Shown piece after piece: positions 9,652-17,009 of a DNA stretch of 64,000 bases. Numbering within the stretch: position 1 is the stretch's first letter; the number at the start of each line of letters is the position of its first letter. The notes under the pieces are model-generated. The model was not told the DNA's origin. It saw nothing but the letters and a program-made list of their open reading frames with translations, and searched no databases. The position numbers were made by a program, and so were the translations under genes. The stretch lies in the NCBI RefSeq assembly GCF_001021065.1, contig NZ_CP011546.1:1-64000 (forward strand), given 5' to 3'. Source of the stretch: Corynebacterium uterequi (GTDB lineage: Bacteria > Actinomycetota > Actinomycetes > Mycobacteriales > Mycobacteriaceae).

Positions 9652-12600
9652 ATGGCCAAGCACCAGAAGCCGTCTCGTCTCAACCGCAACGCCGCCGCCC
9701 TTGCCATGAGCGGCCTCAACGTGCCCCTCCTGTCCCGTCGCCAGATCGCCCTCGGGACCGCCGCCGCCCTCGCCGCCACCGGAACCCTGCAGCTCGTGGG
9801 TCCTGAAGGGATGGTGAGCGTGGCCTCGGCCGTGATCGCACCCAACGCGAACCCGGCAGCGCCGCACCTGGGAGAGTTGGGCCAGGTCGGTGGCATGGAC
9901 AACTGGAATCGTCCCGGTTCCATGTCGACTAAATATCAGGCCGAATATGAAACCGCCTATACGTCGAGAAATAAAAAAGTCAGTTCGAACGTCTCGAATT
10001 TCTCGGAGCTTCCGCCTGGCACTCGGTTCTTCCTGGCGAGCGGCGCCCGCTTCTCCTCCCCTCAAGGACTCGCCAATGTGGAGAACAATGTATATGGCCT
10101 GAACTGGGAGCAAAACATCGACGGAAGCTGGATCGGCTGGTTTGGTGGCCCGGGCGGCGCCTCGGCGGGAAACGCTCCCCAGGTTGATAAAACTACCGGT
10201 GAAGTCGGTCCTATCGGTACGGGTCTGATTCATCCGAAGGACGGTAGTGTTCGAAACATTCCGGTCGTTGTAGTCTTTCCCGATAATTCCTGGAACGTAA
10301 GTATTTCCCGGTTCTATGTCGGAGATAAGCAGGATGATCCGAACAAGGGGCAGGTGGATGAAAATATCTCTGACGTTTTAAGTGATCCGGAGCCCGAAAA
10401 GCCTAAGGATACGGCTGAGGACCGGGTCAAGGACTTGGTGGTACTCGAAGGTCAACCGATCGAGGTCACCAACCTTGGGACTGGGGCCACTCTGATTGGA
10501 ACTCCGCCTACCGGGATCTCTCTGGTGGATGAATCGCTGGAGGGGACTCCGCGAGTGGATAATTGGAGCGATACCGTACCACGGGAGACCAGCAAGGAAT
10601 ACGACGTAACCATCAAAACCCCTAACCCGGACGGTTCCTTCAACCACGATCCCGTCAAGATAACTGTTCTGCGGGACACCGATGGCGACAAGGATCCGGA
10701 TCGCTCGGACAATGACATCGATGGAGATAAGGCTTCCAACGCCGATGAGGATGCGGCCAATACCGATCCTTATAATGACTCGTCCGTTCCTCCGGCACCT
10801 ACTCTGAATCCGGTCGATGAGGGGGACGAAGTTGTGACCGGTACAGGTATACCCGGAACCACAGTCACAGTAGAGCTGCCCGGTCGTGGATCAGTAGAAG
10901 TTGAAGTAGGCGATGGTGGCGAATGGTCTACACCAATCGGCTCTGAGCATCCTGTCAAGGAGGGGGAACAAGTCTCTGTGAGTGTTCCCTATCATGATCC
11001 GCAGAGCGTCAATGTCGGAAAGAATGATGATCCTGCCTTGGATCCGGCGGTTCCGACGTCGGTGAATCCGGTGGATGATGGTGATGAGGTCATCACTGGT
11101 AAGGGTGAGCCTGGTGTTGAGTTGACGGTGGGCTTCCCGAATGGTGAGTCGGCGACTGTGGTGGTTGCTGATAATGGGACGTGGACGTTGCCGGTGCCGG
11201 AGGGGGCGTTGATTCCGGGTGAGTCGGTGACGGTGGAGAGTCCGTTCCGTGATCCGGTGGAGGTCAAGGTGGGGGAGAATGATGATCCTGCCTTGGATCC
11301 GGCGGTTCCGACGTCCGTGAATCCGGTGGATGATGGTGATGAGGTCATCACTGGTAAGGGTGAGCCTGGTGTTGAGTTGACGGTGGGCTTCCCGAATGGT
11401 GAGTCGGCGACTGTGGTGGTTGCTGATAATGGGACGTGGACGTTGCCGGTGCCGGAGGGGGCGTTGATTCCGGGTGAGTCGGTGACGGTGGAGAGTCCGT
11501 TCCGTGATCCGGTGGAGGTCAAGGTGGGGGAGAATGATGATCCTGCCTTGGATCCGGCGGTTCCGACGTCCGTGAATCCGGTGGATGATGGTGATGAGGT
11601 CATCACTGGTAAGGGTGAGCCTGGTGTTGAGTTGACGGTGGGCTTCCCGAATGGTGAGTCGGCGACTGTGGTGGTTGCTGATAATGGGACGTGGACGTTG
11701 CCGGTGCCGGAGGGGGCGTTGATTCCGGGTGAGTCGGTGACGGTGGAGAGTCCGTTCCGTGATCCGGTGGAGGTCAAGGTGGGGGAGAATGATGATCCTG
11801 CCTTGGATCCGGCGGTTCCGACGTCCGTGAATCCGGTGGATGATGGTGATGAGTTCATCACTGGTAAGGGTGAGCCTGGTGTTGAGTTGACGGTGGGCTT
11901 CCCGAATGGTGAGTCGGCGACTGTGGTGGTTGCTGATAATGGGACGTGGACGTTGCCGGTGCCGGAGGGGGCGTTGATTCCGGGTGAGTCGGTGACGGTG
12001 GAGAGTCCGTTCCGTGATCCGGTCAGCATGACAGTCATCCCGAATACAGCTCTCACTGGAGAACTCCCCGATGGGTTCGAGGCCGATGACATCCCGGACC
12101 CAGCGGCCACCGAAGATGCCAAGTACGAAGACTTCTTCGAAACCGGTGGTGAGGTCATTGAGTCCACGGATGAGTCCCTCGGTGGGGTGACGCACACCGA
12201 TGCTGAGTTCGGTGATTTTGATCCGTTGGCTGGTGAGACTGTCACTGGTGGTGAGGTCATTGAGTCCACGGATGAGTCCCTCGGTGGGGTGACGCACACC
12301 GATGCTGAGTTCGGTGATTTTGATCCGCTTGCTGGTGAGACTGAGTCTGGCGGTCCGGTGGAGACTGGTCCGTTGCCTGATGGTTTCGTTGGCGAGGATC
12401 TTCCTGATCCGGCAGCTTCGGACGAGGCTGAGTTCGGTGACTTCGTCGAAGACGGCGGCACCGTCGAAACCGGCCCGCTGCCCGACGGATTTGGTGCCGA
12501 GCCGAATGACTACCCGAATAACACCGTGGACCTCACCCCGGATGAGCAGGGTGCGTCGTGGGTTGGTGATGAGCCGAACGGTGTTGAGGCCAAGTATCCG

Positions 12601-13524
12601 GATCTCAACCCGGAGCCGGCCCCGAAGCCCGAACCGAAGCCTGAGCCGAAGCCGGTGGCGGATGAGCAGGGTGCGTCGTGGGTTGGTGATGAGCCGAACG
12701 GTGTTGAGGCCAAGTATCCGGATCTCAACCCGGAGCCGGCCCCGAAGCCCGAACCGAAGCCTGAGCCGAAGCCGGTGGCGGATGAGCAGGGTGCGTCGTG
12801 GGTTGGTGATGAGCCGAACGGTGTTGAGGCCAAGTATCCGGATCTCAACCCGGAGCCGGCCCCGAAGCCCGAACCGAAGCCTGAACCCAAGCCCGAGCCG
12901 AAGCCCGAGCCGGTTGAGGATCCTATCTTCTCTGGGCTGCTGAGTTCCGGGCTGTTCAGTGGGGATACCCTGGCGACCATTGTCGCTGCTATTGGTAACC
13001 TCCTCGGCGGTGGTTCAGGTTCGGGTAGCTCGTCGCTTGCCGGTGATGATGCCGATCACACCGCTGGTGTGATCCCGGGTGGTTCGTCTGATGGCGAGCA
13101 GGGTGCATCGTCTGCCGGTGGTTCCTCGTTACCGGGGTTGACTCTGCCGGCGTGGGGTTCTAGCCTGCCGGGTGTTCCCGCACCTGCACCTGCACCTGCC
13201 CCGGCTGGTGGGAGCTCTTCTGCTGAGCAGTCCAGCGCCCCGGCGCAGGGTTCCAGCGTGCCGGTGGGGTCGTCTGACGCGGGGAATGGCTCGTCCGCTG
13301 CTGTGGTTCCGGCTGTGGGTAGCTCGGTGGGTGTGGGGTCGTTGCTGGCCTTGTTGGCTCAGCCGATTCTGCTCGGCACCCAGGCGATCCAGGGTGTGTT
13401 CGGTGTGATCTGTGGGTTCTTCGCCCAGTTTGTTGGTGGTTCCGGTAGCACTACCGGGTCTGGCAGCGAGGAGGGTGGTGTGGTTTTCGGTAGCTCCGCG
13501 TGGGGCTTCCTCGGCCGCTTCTAA
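9652..13524 (+). CDS. Large repetitive cell-surface protein (adhesin-like)
   Basis: This is a 1290-residue exported protein. The N-terminus is basic, then hydrophobic (RRQIALGTAAALAATGTLQL), which looks like a signal peptide. Residues about 65-240 form a non-repetitive region. Residues 341-378 are an Asp-rich, thrombospondin-type-3-like calcium-binding stretch (DTDGDKDPDRSDNDIDGD). Then come five bacterial Ig-like modules: one divergent (about 382-458) and four near-identical 85-residue copies (459-790). Two 34-residue acidic repeats and three 40-residue Pro/Glu/Lys repeats follow. The last ~200 residues are Ser/Gly-rich and contain a hydrophobic segment (GSLLALLAQPILLG...). There is no LPxTG motif; the protein ends AWGFLGRF, so attachment is unexplained. 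It is likely a stalk-like adhesin or biofilm protein. The DNA has lower GC near 9.9-10.4 kb than its neighbours, which hints at transfer. Confidence 0.85.
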   Translation: MAKHQKPSRLNRNAAALAMSGLNVPLLSRRQIALGTAAALAATGTLQLVGPEGMVSVASAVIAPNANPAAPHLGELGQVGGMDNWNRPGSMSTKYQAEYETAYTSRNKKVSSNVSNFSELPPGTRFFLASGARFSSPQGLANVENNVYGLNWEQNIDGSWIGWFGGPGGASAGNAPQVDKTTGEVGPIGTGLIHPKDGSVRNIPVVVVFPDNSWNVSISRFYVGDKQDDPNKGQVDENISDVLSDPEPEKPKDTAEDRVKDLVVLEGQPIEVTNLGTGATLIGTPPTGISLVDESLEGTPRVDNWSDTVPRETSKEYDVTIKTPNPDGSFNHDPVKITVLRDTDGDKDPDRSDNDIDGDKASNADEDAANTDPYNDSSVPPAPTLNPVDEGDEVVTGTGIPGTTVTVELPGRGSVEVEVGDGGEWSTPIGSEHPVKEGEQVSVSVPYHDPQSVNVGKNDDPALDPAVPTSVNPVDDGDEVITGKGEPGVELTVGFPNGESATVVVADNGTWTLPVPEGALIPGESVTVESPFRDPVEVKVGENDDPALDPAVPTSVNPVDDGDEVITGKGEPGVELTVGFPNGESATVVVADNGTWTLPVPEGALIPGESVTVESPFRDPVEVKVGENDDPALDPAVPTSVNPVDDGDEVITGKGEPGVELTVGFPNGESATVVVADNGTWTLPVPEGALIPGESVTVESPFRDPVEVKVGENDDPALDPAVPTSVNPVDDGDEFITGKGEPGVELTVGFPNGESATVVVADNGTWTLPVPEGALIPGESVTVESPFRDPVSMTVIPNTALTGELPDGFEADDIPDPAATEDAKYEDFFETGGEVIESTDESLGGVTHTDAEFGDFDPLAGETVTGGEVIESTDESLGGVTHTDAEFGDFDPLAGETESGGPVETGPLPDGFVGEDLPDPAASDEAEFGDFVEDGGTVETGPLPDGFGAEPNDYPNNTVDLTPDEQGASWVGDEPNGVEAKYPDLNPEPAPKPEPKPEPKPVADEQGASWVGDEPNGVEAKYPDLNPEPAPKPEPKPEPKPVADEQGASWVGDEPNGVEAKYPDLNPEPAPKPEPKPEPKPEPKPEPVEDPIFSGLLSSGLFSGDTLATIVAAIGNLLGGGSGSGSSSLAGDDADHTAGVIPGGSSDGEQGASSAGGSSLPGLTLPAWGSSLPGVPAPAPAPAPAGGSSSAEQSSAPAQGSSVPVGSSDAGNGSSAAVVPAVGSSVGVGSLLALLAQPILLGTQAIQGVFGVICGFFAQFVGGSGSTTGSGSEEGGVVFGSSAWGFLGRF
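11026..12020 (+). repeat. Four tandem 255-bp repeats (Ig-like modules)
   Basis: Units start at 11026, 11281, 11536 and 11791, each opening GATGATCCTGCC; the last stops at about 12020. They are almost identical in DNA, including synonymous positions. I see one silent difference in unit 1 (TCGGTG versus TCCGTG) and one missense change in unit 4 (GAGGTC to GAGTTC, Val to Phe). This implies recent duplication or gene conversion, and copy number may vary between strains. Confidence 0.95.
12145..12348 (+). repeat. Two tandem 102-bp repeats (34-residue acidic module)
   Basis: Units start at 12145 and 12247 and encode GGEVIESTDESLGGVTHTDA and the following acidic residues. They are nearly identical in DNA. 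A partial, more diverged relative (GGPVETGPLPDGF) follows. Part of the surface protein stalk. Confidence 0.92.
12541..12900 (+). repeat. Three tandem 120-bp repeats (Pro/Glu/Lys-rich module)
   Basis: Units start at 12541, 12661 and 12781, each opening GATGAGCAGGGTGCG. They encode DEQGASWVGDEPNGVEAKYP followed by PEPAPKPEPKPEP. The first two are identical in DNA; the third varies only at its end. This looks like a wall-spanning segment. Confidence 0.95.
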
Positions 13525-13530
13525 CTGCTA

Positions 13531-13567
13531 CCCACCCGGCGGGACGCTAGCGTTTTTGCCGGGTGGG
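13531..13567 (+). terminator. Stem-loop after the surface protein gene
   Basis: A perfect 10-bp stem CCCACCCGGC / GCCGGGTGGG starts 7 nt after the stop. Its loop itself contains ACGCTAGCGT followed by TTTTT, so a short hairpin plus T-run is nested inside the larger stem. Probable terminator. Confidence 0.6.
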
Positions 13568-13609
13568 CCACCACGCTAAGAGTTGTGAGGTGCCGGGGCC
13601 TTACAACTG

Positions 13610-13633
13610 CTTACTTTCTTTACTATTTGCCGC
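13610..13633. repeat. Direct repeat, left copy, flanking the ATPase pseudogene
   Basis: CTTACTTTCTTTACTATTTG and the next four bases form a near match to 16221-16245; the last 16 bases (CTTTACTATTTGCCGC, 13618-13633) are identical. This copy lies inside the restored 3' end of the ATPase gene. Confidence 0.75.
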
Positions 13634-13642
13634 GTTGTCCCT

Positions 13643-13650
13643 GCTTATGG
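13643..13650. repeat. IS target-site duplication, left
   Basis: GCTTATGG, identical to 15130-15137, directly abutting the left inverted repeat. A perfect duplication indicates a recent simple insertion. Confidence 0.93.
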
Positions 13651-15129
13651 GGCTCTTCGTGTTTGAGTGTGGGTCACAGGCGTAGCCCCCCGGCGATCAA
13701 CAGCATCCGTAGACGGTAGTTGTCACGGTTGCGAAACCCTCTTGCCAGGCGGCGATGAAGCTCGATCAGCCCATTGATCGCTTCCGTGCCACCATTGTTA
13801 CTGCGCGCGGTGTCCCAGTACGCCAAAAAGGCATCCTTCCACCTACGCAACGTTCTGCCTAACCGGGCCATCTCCGGTATCGGACATGACGGCAGACTCC
13901 GCAACGCTTCACACGCCGCCCGCCGGCCTGCAGCCATATCCGGTTCGTGATACGCCGCCCGCAGGGCATGCGCCGCCTGCCAGGCAATAAACAACTCCTC
14001 GTGACGCGGATCGGCGGCGATAGCCGCATCAAAGCGTTGCCACTGACGCTCAGTGAGCCGACGAGGATCACAACGCACAATGGTACGAATGCCGTACAAC
14101 GGATCTCCGCTTCTGCCGCGATGGCCGGTGATATGTTGCCACAACCTGCGTCGGACATCATCGACAGCAGTGACCGCCAGCTTGACGACATGGAAAGCAT
14201 CCAACACGGCGGTGGCGTCGTCGAGGGTGTCATCAATGGCTCGCTTGTACCCGGCGAACGGATCCAACGCGGCGATATCCACCCGGGAACGAAAACCCTC
14301 CCCTCGTTGCCGTAGCCAGCCAGCGAGCACGCTGGCTGAGCGTCCTGGGACCAGGTCAAGAAGCCTAGCTTTGACCTTGCCGTGGTCATCGCGGCTAAGA
14401 TCCACCATCCCCGTAAATTCCTTCGGGCCGCGTTTGCTGCGGCATGTGTGGTGCCAGATGTGCTCATCTACTCCTAGTGCGCTGACCCCGTCGAAGCGTG
14501 TGGGGTCAGCAGCTAAGGCCTCAAGAGCAGCCTTGACCGGCTTCCATACGGTGGACCAGGCAGTTGATAACTGCCGGGCAAGGGAATTAATGGTGGCGTG
14601 CTCCCGGCGTAGTTGTTCTAACGCCCAGGCGACCACGCGCACCGTTATGCGCTGGCGTGGCAGCGCAACCGTGGGATTGTGCTCGACGAAGGTCGTGCGT
14701 GCACAGCCGGGTGCGGGGCAGGTATACCGGCGCTTGAGCCAGCAGATCCTCACCGGCCTACCGAAAGAGGGAATGTCTACCAGCGTTACGGGTACCCGCC
14801 CATGGGCGGCGCCTGGGCCGTGACAGTCGGGGCACGCCCGTGGTGTGGGATCGGATTCGACCGTGATTTCCCGGTACTCGTCGCGGTCGTGGACGCTAAG
14901 GACGTGCACCCCGTCTAGTCCGACGAGGTCGTCGCATCGCTTACAGTAACCGGCGGGGTCGAGGTTGATGGCCTGCTGGGGGTTGGTTGTAGGATCGGAC
15001 ATGGGTCGAGGCCTTCGTTTCAGGATTGGTGAGTGGTATCCCCTATCCTGCTAGGGCCTCGGCCCTTATTGTGTGCACGACACCCACCCCGGGGATGAGA
15101 CACTCACCCACACTCAAACGCGAAGAGCC
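13651..15129 (-). mobile_element. Complete ISL3-family insertion sequence, 1479 bp, with 8-bp target duplication
   Basis: Terminal inverted repeats are 13651-13674 and 15106-15129. They begin GGCTCTTCG, with one mismatch in 24 (GTG versus GCG near base 10). The ends are flanked by a perfect 8-bp target duplication GCTTATGG at 13643-13650 and 15130-15137. The ISL3 family is known for 8-bp duplications and GGCTCTTC-type ends. The single transposase gene is intact, so the element may be active. It resembles the ISL3 elements known from C. glutamicum (IS31831 type), by family features only. Confidence 0.95.
13674..15002 (-). CDS. ISL3-family transposase
   Basis: The 442-residue DDE transposase has an N-terminal zinc-binding region with Cys pairs (YCKRCDDL, ACPDCHG, YTCPAPGCA), a helix-turn-helix zone (ATINSLARQLSTAWSTVWKP), and a catalytic core with LGVDEHIWH, LDAFHVVKLA and NNGGTEAINGL supplying the Asp-Asp-Glu triad. 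Its stop codon overlaps the left inverted repeat, a normal economy for this family. The length equals that of active ISL3 transposases and no lesions are seen. Confidence 0.95.
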   Translation of the reverse strand: MSDPTTNPQQAINLDPAGYCKRCDDLVGLDGVHVLSVHDRDEYREITVESDPTPRACPDCHGPGAAHGRVPVTLVDIPSFGRPVRICWLKRRYTCPAPGCARTTFVEHNPTVALPRQRITVRVVAWALEQLRREHATINSLARQLSTAWSTVWKPVKAALEALAADPTRFDGVSALGVDEHIWHHTCRSKRGPKEFTGMVDLSRDDHGKVKARLLDLVPGRSASVLAGWLRQRGEGFRSRVDIAALDPFAGYKRAIDDTLDDATAVLDAFHVVKLAVTAVDDVRRRLWQHITGHRGRSGDPLYGIRTIVRCDPRRLTERQWQRFDAAIAADPRHEELFIAWQAAHALRAAYHEPDMAAGRRAACEALRSLPSCPIPEMARLGRTLRRWKDAFLAYWDTARSNNGGTEAINGLIELHRRLARGFRNRDNYRLRMLLIAGGLRL

Positions 15130-15137
15130 GCTTATGG
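15130..15137. repeat. IS target-site duplication, right
   Basis: GCTTATGG, identical to 13643-13650. On the minus strand it covers most of codons Ala-Ile-Ser of the interrupted ATPase gene. Confidence 0.93.
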
Positions 15138-16220
15138 CGTCGACTGTTATGTGGTCCTTCAGATAGTCCCGCAGGTACGGTAGCTCGAAGTCGACGTATC
15201 CGTGCCGAACCCCGGCAATAAGCTCGGCCTCTATCAGCCGGCGGCGGTAGGTGCCAGCGTACTGGGCGTCCACGCCCATTCGTCGGGCGATGTCAGCCAT
15301 CGAGGGCGGCCCGTCGTCGACGGCCATTGCTGCCAAAAACGTGCGGTCGACGAAGGAGGCATCTTGCATCGCCGGCTCGTGGACGAGCTGGCCTAGCCGC
15401 CGTCGGGCTTTATCACGCGCTTCCCGGGCTGAAGCCAGGCATGAACCGCTTCGCCGAGTGCATTGAGGTCCCACGTGATGCCAGCGTCCTCGACGGGTTT
15501 GCGCAGCGCGTCGTAGACCTTGGTCTCTGAAATATGCCCGAGGTCGATTCGGTTAGCCCGGCGTAGGAAGGTGACCGGGTTGGTGCCCTCGTTGCTAGCT
15601 AGGACGGGCTTGATTGCCTGCGGGATACCGGCCATCGCGACGGCAATATTGAGGTTCTCCCGCACGAGGTGCTGGATGGTGGTGGCGAACTCGATGATCT
15701 CTTCTCGGCTCTGATGGTGCAGCTCGTCGAGGGTGATAAGCAGGCCCGTCGGTTCCTATCCGAGCTTGTCATTGAGTTGCGCCTGCCAGTGAAGGAAATC
15801 CGTCAAAGCGCTGCGTAGCGTCACTTCCGGCTGGTAGCGCTGGACGTTCGTGAAGTGGATTCCGCCGATGGTGGGTACGGTGAGACCGCTGAGGCGCTTC
15901 TCATGTGTTTTCAGCCTATCCGCTGCACCGTTTAAAGGCTGTCCAGGAGGCGCTTGGGAAATTCCTTCGTGGCCGTCTCAGCTATGACCCGCCAAGATTG
16001 CGCGCGGGCTCCTCCTCGAAGGCGTTGAGGAGGACGGTTTTTCCCACGCCGCGGAGTCCGGTGACAATTGATACGCGCTCGTGAGCCCCGGGTCCGTCGA
16101 GGAGGGCAGCTCGAAAATCGGCGATCTCTTCTGCTCGCCCCGCCAGGTAAGGCGGCGTTGCGCCCATGCTGGCGCGGAAGGGATTCGGGATGTAGCTCAT
16201 GCCGTGGAGCCTGGCAGCTC

Positions 16221-16245
16221 CTTACTACTCTTTACTATTTGCCGC
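16221..16245. repeat. Direct repeat, right copy, flanking the ATPase pseudogene
   Basis: Contains CTTTACTATTTGCCGC (16230-16245), the same 16 bases as 13618-13633, preceded by CTTACTACT. It lies just upstream of the ATPase start codon at 16200 and overlaps its ribosome-site region (AAGGAGCTG on the minus strand). Confidence 0.75.
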
Positions 16246-16272
16246 CTTCGGGCAGGTCAGCGGCCTTGCTAA

Positions 16273-16310
16273 GGGGTGCCGGTTGAGCCTGAACCGGCCC
16301 CCGGCACCCC
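16273..16310 (-). terminator. Strong stem-loop after the DUF6918-like gene
   Basis: GGGGTGCCGG (16273-16282) pairs with CCGGCACCCC (16301-16310), with a nested GGTT/AACC. It lies 16 bp beyond the stop of the minus-strand gene. No clear T-run follows, so termination is likely but unproven. Confidence 0.5.
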
Positions 16311-16325
16311 CGTTGTGGCCGGGTG

Positions 16326-16766
16326 TTAGGCCAGGTGGCGCTGGATGACCCGGCCGAGTTCGGCGACGTAGGGGCTGACGGTCTTGACGCCCTTGCCGCG
16401 GACGGTGCCGTAGATCTTGTCTACGCCGGGGCGGCTGGACTTGGCGACGAGGCCGTCGGCGGTGCTGAGCAGGTCCTCGGCTACCTCTTCGGAGCGGGGT
16501 TCGAGGAAGGCGCCGAAGTCGGTTTCGCCGGTGGCCTCGAACTCGTCGAAGCGCGGCTGGAGGTCCGTGAGGAGGTTCGGCAGGGCCTTGTCGATGCCCT
16601 TGGAGACGATGTTGCTGTCGACCTTCTGCAGGGTCTTGAGGGCGGTCTTGATGGCCATGCCGGTCAGGCCGGACTGCTCGTCGACGGCCTTGGTTGCCAC
16701 GGCGTCGAGGTCGGCGACGACGGCGTCGCGGGCAGGCTGGTTGAGAAGCTGAGAAAGATCAGTCAT
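16326..16766 (-). CDS. Conserved mycolata protein, DUF6918-like
   Basis: The 146-residue soluble, helix-rich protein (MTDLSQLLNQPARDAVVADL...) contains KTALKTLQKVDSNIVSKGID and a C-terminus GVKTVSPYVAELGRVIQRHL. I recall close relatives throughout Corynebacterium and Mycobacterium annotated only as conserved hypothetical (DUF6918); no function is known. I choose ATG 16766 rather than the upstream GTG at 16817, because the earlier start would lie within a palindromic site. It is divergent from the carotenoid operon and shares a 243-bp intergenic region with paired operator-like sequences. Confidence 0.7.
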   Translation of the reverse strand: MTDLSQLLNQPARDAVVADLDAVATKAVDEQSGLTGMAIKTALKTLQKVDSNIVSKGIDKALPNLLTDLQPRFDEFEATGETDFGAFLEPRSEEVAEDLLSTADGLVAKSSRPGVDKIYGTVRGKGVKTVSPYVAELGRVIQRHLA

Positions 16767-16784
16767 GTCGGCAAGCGTAAACGA

Positions 16785-16856
16785 TAAACGACCACCGCGG
16801 TGGTCTCTCCAGCTCACAACTGTCTGGCTAGACGCTGGTACCGCGGTGATCGTTTA
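16785..16856. promoter_or_regulatory. Mirrored pair of 17-bp sites in the gap before the carotenoid operon
   Basis: TAAACGACCACCGCGGT (16785-16801) recurs as an inverted copy at 16840-16856 (TAAACGATCACCGCGGT on the minus strand), with one mismatch in 17. The first copy includes a perfect 14-bp palindrome ACCACCGCGGTGGT (16791-16804). The pair looks like operators for a dimeric regulator acting on the DUF6918-like gene, the crt operon or both. No regulator gene is adjacent. Confidence 0.6.
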
Positions 16857-16876
16857 GCCGTGTTGCAGCTCTTCCA

Positions 16877-16920
16877 CCACAACAGTCACAAAGGACTCTT
16901 GTAACCACAACAGTCACAAA
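16877..16920. repeat. Two 16-bp direct repeats upstream of the crt operon
   Basis: CCACAACAGTCACAAA occurs at 16877-16892 and 16905-16920, 28 bp apart start to start, i.e. nearly three helical turns. They lie 90-130 bp before the first crt-operon gene and may be activator sites. Confidence 0.6.
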
Positions 16921-17009
16921 CGTAACACGGGGGGAGGGGGCAACGCTACCGTACGGCCGCAGCAACCCAGGCGATAACCACCGATGCGTGACATGCCATA
17001 CTTATTGAT

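Larger units (their letters stand above)
13601..16200 (-). pseudogene. Decayed AAA-family ATPase gene, split by an ISL3 insertion
   Basis: Fragments on the minus strand together make one ATPase. The N-terminus (16200 to about 15982) reads MSYIPNPFRASMGATPPYLA, with Walker A GLRGVGKT. The middle (about 15900-15405) includes Walker B LLITLDELHH but holds an in-frame stop just before it and frameshifts on either side. The C-terminal winged-helix part (15474 to 15130) reads SMADIARRMGVDAQYAGTYR. The IS interrupts the last codons; joining across it restores ...VDAIS-RDNAANSKESKQL and a stop at 13601-13603. The family (archaeal-type/Orc-like AAA ATPase with a C-terminal wHTH) is widespread in actinobacteria with unknown role. 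At least one stop and two frameshifts mean it was probably dead before or independently of the insertion. Confidence 0.85.

Noticed and set aside
10891..12461. Two long repetitive minus-strand frames across the surface protein
   Set aside because: Their repeats (HRITERTLHRHRLTRNQRP-type and Ser/Pro-rich) simply mirror the tandem DNA repeats of the real plus-strand gene.
11026..12900. Regularly spaced repeats considered as CRISPR
   Set aside because: Repeat units are contiguous, in frame and protein-coding, with no unique spacers; no cas genes are present.
15043..15474. 143-residue protein ending in SRLSVGECLIPGVG as a separate gene
   Set aside because: Its last ~27 residues are read from inside the IS element; it is the C-terminal fragment of the broken ATPase gene.
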